25,603 nucleotides of DNA from Rhodospirillales bacterium (lineage in GTDB: Bacteria > Pseudomonadota > Alphaproteobacteria > Reyranellales > Reyranellaceae), in the NCBI GenBank assembly GCA_013205335.1, contig JABMNB010000496.1:1-25603 (forward strand). Direction: 5' to 3'. How positions within the stretch are numbered: position 1 is the stretch's first letter; the number at the start of each line of letters is the position of its first letter. This document shows, one piece after another, positions 23,401-25,603 of this stretch. Below the pieces are notes generated by a model that saw only the letters and a list, made by a program, of their open reading frames with translations, did not search any database and was not told the DNA's origin. The position numbers were made by a program, and so were the translations under genes.

Positions 23401-23631
23401 GACCGGCTTCGCCACGGTGTCGAGTTTCACCTCGCCCTGGCGTGCGGTCAGCCGAACCTCGAGGACACCATCCTTCGAGGTCAGCGTCACCGGCTCGCGA
23501 AATTCGGGTCGCGCTCCCACGGTGGGCTTGGCAGTCGTGCTCTGCGCCAGGGCGGGCAGGCCGGCGCCGCCCAGCATAGACACGGCAGCACCCGCGCCGA
23601 CCAGAAGTCCGCGTCTCTTGAATTTATTCAT
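20479..23631 (-). CDS. Tat-exported multicopper oxidase fused to an FG-GAP-like repeat domain
   Basis: This is a 1050-residue protein. The N-terminus KRRGLLVGAGAAVSMLGG... LPALA is a twin-arginine signal, as expected for a folded copper enzyme. Copper motifs are HTHG (H159, H161), WYHSHLH (H202, H204, H206), HPIHVH (601-606) and HCHRLNHEDNG (H669, C670, H671, H675). They cover the type 1 site and the trinuclear cluster. At C+10, where CueO has axial Met510, this protein has Leu680 (then Met681). From ~700 to 1050 there are about five repeats (e.g. GDIDGDGVLDLVVGAGTG, GVSVAAAQIDG...IIVGSGPG) of FG-GAP/VCBS-propeller type. I start at 23631, where the Tat signal and a GGGGGC ribosome-like site lie; 15 more in-frame codons upstream are not needed. 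The substrate (metal, phenol or bilirubin-like) is unknown. Confidence 0.92.
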   Translation of the reverse strand: MNKFKRRGLLVGAGAAVSMLGGAGLPALAQSTTAKPTVGARPEFREPVTLTSKDGVLEVRLTARQGEVKLDTVAKPVKNFLLLDYELMRGTASDGRKSGQNMYPAPTLQVFPGERLIVHFENGLSGLTIRDFYNPAYTAVGQTVPLYPEQLRESPLNLHTHGLHVSPKGNADNVMLHMPAGTSNPYTYDIPKTHPQGAYWYHSHLHMLTTAHVYFGMVGLLSIGRLDGNLPVVTEKRIPIRNLTLQYNYVFDRAGGSAQLNNPYWPQFVSTIIPPKDGELAKGTYRPLLAPVNFDQTRKGTKHATIWYAGPLSINNRRGAFQYIPSNLMSFTAADGRTDLDMPADPALADDKRDMQFTVNGQFQPVIKSRPGQTEIWVLSNVSDIAYMNVQLTETATGRHPPIALVGQDGEPYGAVEHPPTHGGTRLLIPPASRFAIAVTMPARGDLVLEMPDRGGGARTMTMPGILYTNDGTDKPPAALGSLTVLPSAISYADGFFVFPTQVLARATAPQGSGPGVTVPFPKGRLLGGKTPFVDLSRATPDVTRKIMIRGGFLNDLVSKAEAKAFVYAFDGAAFPNMPLVQARLGSIEEWQFINHNNDEHPIHVHVNDFQVTAYHDPTTGLRTGPDKFFVDNANVPAPVMMPDETVVQPGYMAMRTRFDDFIGLYVMHCHRLNHEDNGLMALVNVIPAVSAYAVVVPGGGGTPTSVRMLDANGDRLLATVMPFPGHEGPVSVALGDIDGDGVLDLVVGAGTGHAPVVVAYSGRAQTGKPAFSTELARFQAFGADARGGVSVAAAQIDGATSDNIIVGSGPGIASEIKVYGARLPKPGTAPALFTSFAPYAGDSSGVSLATGFVDFSTGRNSIVTAPGPGSTAEVKVFVFPLLNQIGDTPVALPQPATTGSFRPFGDAYRGGVSLATGWLAGSLGGAKRIVVGQLADGAQVKVYSSGSALDGGPAMYLHNPVHHGHGAEFREIASFAPFEGTAGVRVATTSTTTGADLLVSGVSPQGMASVQKYDFTRPDAKATVLQAVKLGDVAAATPGGRVPTVLAGD

Positions 23632-23719
23632 AAGCCCCCGTTGGGGAATTCTAGGCGGGAAGACCGGGGTGGGCAATGCAAGGCGCGCGCGCGGGGCCCG
23701 GCGGCGCCGGCATCGTTTG

Positions 23720-24592
23720 CTACGCCGTCGTCGTCTGCAATGTCTTCGTCTCGGCCAGATCGTAAGGCGGCTTGGCCATTTCCTTCGGCGAGAGCGTGAA
23801 GAACTCGACGCCGGTTTCGGTGATGCCGACCGAGTGCTCGAACTGGGCCGAGAGCTGCTTGTCGCGGGTCACCGCGGTCCAGCCGTCGCTCAGAACCTTC
23901 ACCTGCCAGGTGCCGGCATTCACCATCGGCTCGACGGTGAAGAACATGCCGGGCTTCAGCACCGGCCCGGTCCCCTTCTTGCCATAGTGCAGGATATTCG
24001 GCGCATCGTGGAAGATGCGGCCGAGACCGTGGCCCGAGAAGTCGCGCACGACCGAGAAACGCTGCGCCTCGACATAGGACTGGATGGCGAAGCCGATGTC
24101 GCCGACATGGGCGCCGGGCTTGGCAGCCGCGATGCCGCGCATCATCGCCTCGTAGGTGACGTCGCACAGGCGCCTGGCCTTCACGCCGACGTCGCCCGCG
24201 TAATACATGCGGCTGGTGTCGCCGTACCAGCCGTCGAGGATGACGGTCACGTCGATATTGACGATGTCGCCGTTCTGCAGCCGCTTGTCCGTCGGGATGC
24301 CGTGGCAGACGACGTGGTTGATCGAGGTGCAGATCGACTTCGGGAAGCCGCGATAATTGAGCGGGGCGGGGATCGCCTTGTTGTCGAGAATGAATTCGTG
24401 ACAGAGCGTGTTCAGCTCTTCCGTCGTCACACCCGGCTGTACATGGGGCGTGATGAAATCGAGCGTTTCGGCAGCCAGCCGGCCGGCGCGGCGCATGCCG
24501 GCGAAGCCCTCGGGTCCATGTAGCTTGATGCTGCGCTCGTCACGGCGCCAGTAGTCGGCGCTGTCGTCGACGATCTCGCGGGAATTGGTCAT
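23720..24592 (-). CDS. map: Methionine aminopeptidase, type I
   Basis: This 290-residue enzyme removes the initiator Met from nascent proteins in the cytoplasm. All five dinuclear-metal ligands are present by alignment to E. coli MetAP: D114 (VNIDVTV), D125 (YGDTSR), H188 (FSGHGLG), E221 (FFTVEPM) and E252 (QFEHSVGI); H97 in VCHGIP matches the substrate histidine H79. An ~18-residue N-terminal tail (REIVDDSADYWRRDER) precedes the usual core and is common in alphaproteobacterial proteins. Divergent from the CinA-like gene by 112 bp. In many alphaproteobacteria map and radC are neighbours; here two genes lie between them. The 88 bp downstream (23632-23719) holds no gene. Confidence 0.96.
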   Translation of the reverse strand: MTNSREIVDDSADYWRRDERSIKLHGPEGFAGMRRAGRLAAETLDFITPHVQPGVTTEELNTLCHEFILDNKAIPAPLNYRGFPKSICTSINHVVCHGIPTDKRLQNGDIVNIDVTVILDGWYGDTSRMYYAGDVGVKARRLCDVTYEAMMRGIAAAKPGAHVGDIGFAIQSYVEAQRFSVVRDFSGHGLGRIFHDAPNILHYGKKGTGPVLKPGMFFTVEPMVNAGTWQVKVLSDGWTAVTRDKQLSAQFEHSVGITETGVEFFTLSPKEMAKPPYDLAETKTLQTTTA

Positions 24593-24704
24593 GTGCCTTA
24601 TTTGGCATGCGATACGCGCGGTAACAAGGGCGGGACGATGGCTTGGCCCCCTCGGCTGCGTCCGCTACGGTCCTGATACCAAACGAAAAACACGCAGGCC
24701 CCGC

Positions 24705-25466
24705 ATGTCAGACCCGGCAAAAATAGTCACCGCCTGCATCCTCGTTATCGGCAACGAGATCCTGAGCGGCCGCACCCGCGATTCCAATATCCAGTACCTC
24801 GCCACCGAGCTGGGCAAGCTCGGCGTTCGCGTCATGGAGGCCCGTGTCATTCCCGACGTCGAGGCCACCGTCGTGGCGACCCTCAACGAAGTGCGCGCCA
24901 GGTTCGACTATGTCTTCACGACCGGTGGCATTGGCCCGACCCACGACGACATCACCGCCGACTGCATCGCCAAGGCGTTCGGCGTCGGAATTTCCGAGCA
25001 TCCCGAGGCGGTGGAACGCATGACGCGGCACTATGGCGACGCGGCCCTGTTCACGCCGGCGCGGCGGCGCATGGCGCGCGTCCCGCACGGCGGGGTGCTG
25101 GTCGACAATCCGGTCTCAGTGGCCCCGGGCTTCCAGATGGAGAACGTCTTCACTTTCGCGGGCATCCCCAAGGTTGCCGAGGCGATGTTCCAGTCGATGA
25201 AGCACCGTCTGGTCGGCGGCATCCCCGTTGTCTCGCGCACCGTGCGGACCAACCTGCCAGAGGGAATCATCGCCGAGCCGCTGGGCGCGCTGCAGAAGCG
25301 CTACGAGGATCTCGACATCGGCTCCTATCCTGCTTTCCGTGGCGGCAAGCCCAGTGTCTCCCTGGTCCTGCGCGGCACGGATGATGCAAGGCTCGCCGAA
25401 GCGGCGGTCGAGCTGATGGCCACGATCCGCAGCATGAACGGCGAGGCCGAGGAGTTTGTGATCTGA
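24705..25466 (+). CDS. CinA-like MoCF (molybdopterin-binding) domain protein
   Basis: This 253-residue protein consists of the MoeA/MogA-type MoCF domain: ACILVIGNEILSGRTRDSN (10-28), then RARFDYVFTTGGIGPTHDD (64-82) and PGFQMENVFTFAGIPKVAEAM. It lacks the C-terminal PncC-type nicotinamide mononucleotide amidase domain of full-length CinA (~400 residues). It therefore belongs to the short 'competence/damage-inducible protein A' group found in alphaproteobacteria. The exact substrate is unknown; full CinA proteins act on ADP-ribose/NMN. I start at 24705; the open frame upstream to 24585 overlaps the map start and is not conserved-looking. A palindromic repeat begins 27 bp after the stop and may end the transcript. 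Confidence 0.9.
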   Translation: MSDPAKIVTACILVIGNEILSGRTRDSNIQYLATELGKLGVRVMEARVIPDVEATVVATLNEVRARFDYVFTTGGIGPTHDDITADCIAKAFGVGISEHPEAVERMTRHYGDAALFTPARRRMARVPHGGVLVDNPVSVAPGFQMENVFTFAGIPKVAEAMFQSMKHRLVGGIPVVSRTVRTNLPEGIIAEPLGALQKRYEDLDIGSYPAFRGGKPSVSLVLRGTDDARLAEAAVELMATIRSMNGEAEEFVI

Positions 25467-25492
25467 AGCAGCGTTGTCGTAAGAGCCCCGTC

Positions 25493-25603
25493 GTCCTGAG
25501 CGGAGCTGCCCGCAGGGCAGCGCAGTCGAAGGACCTCTTTTCCGGCGCACAATCTCTCGATGCGAAAAGAGGTCCTTCGACTACGCTGCGCTCCGCTCAG
25601 GAC
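25493..25603. repeat. Palindromic interspersed repeat with a nested hairpin (reaches the window end)
   Basis: The left arm 25493-25542 and right arm 25564-25603 are reverse complements apart from one mismatch and a 10-nt insertion in the left arm. The insertion itself completes a perfect 7-bp hairpin (GCTGCCC-GCA-GGGCAGC, 25505-25521). The ends read GTCCTGAGCGGAGC and GCTCCGCTCAGGAC, with an internal GTCGAAGGACCTCTTTT. This resembles repeat families dispersed in alphaproteobacterial intergenic DNA. It may continue beyond the window. It lies just downstream of the CinA-like gene and could act as a terminator of its mRNA. Confidence 0.8.

Noticed and set aside
22366..23799. A 477-codon plus-strand open frame antisense to the multicopper oxidase
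   Set aside because: The opposite strand has all copper motifs and a Tat signal; this frame is its antisense shadow.

Overview
The window is GC-rich chromosomal DNA, almost certainly from an alphaproteobacterium. The reasons are the codon bias towards G/C at third positions, the content (purB, a type I map, a radC with its own extra N-terminus, a short CinA-type MoCF protein), and two inverted repeats of the kind scattered through many alphaproteobacterial genomes. The genus cannot be fixed by eye; a Reyranella-, Rhodospirillales- or Hyphomicrobiales-like organism is plausible. No rRNA, tRNA, CRISPR array, transposase or integrase gene was seen.

Layout. (1) 1-7.6 kb, ordinary metabolism and signalling: the 5' part of purB (minus); a HAD phosphatase (plus) converging on a secreted jelly-roll protein (minus); a FAH-family hydrolase followed by a clear intrinsic terminator and a palindromic repeat; an HSL-type esterase plus TetR regulator operon (minus); a six-TM class III adenylate cyclase overlapping a gamma-glutamylcyclotransferase-like gene (plus); and a VOC-fold protein (minus). 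(2) 7.6-9.5 kb: a gene graveyard holding the fused remains of an ArsR regulator and an AHSA1/SRPBCC gene, then a DUF72 protein and an orphan receiver-domain protein. (3) 9.6-14.1 kb, a plus-strand detoxification or aromatic-compound block: GST, a crotonase with an isomerase-like active site, a nitroreductase, a YbfB/YjiJ MFS transporter, a decayed GST and a 2-hydroxychromene-2-carboxylate isomerase. The redox, glutathione and CoA chemistry suggests processing of aromatic acids or xenobiotics, but no substrate can be named. (4) 14.1-18.0 kb: a stand-alone receiver and a 912-residue hybrid kinase (three PAS, HisKA, HATPase, REC, HPt) lying between the full radC and a second, diverged copy of the last ~54 codons of radC. 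This geometry is what site-specific integration into a gene's 3' end leaves behind, although no integrase is visible. (5) 18.0-25.6 kb: radC, a serine hydrolase, a Tat-exported multicopper oxidase fused to an FG-GAP-like repeat domain, map, a CinA-like MoCF protein and a terminal palindromic repeat.

The best leads are the radC 3'-end duplication around the phosphorelay genes, the match to the alphaproteobacterial EcfG (general stress sigma) promoter in the 536-bp gap next to them, the oxidase-propeller fusion, and the collapsed ArsR/AHSA1 pair. No clearly new multigene defence or biosynthetic system could be established.
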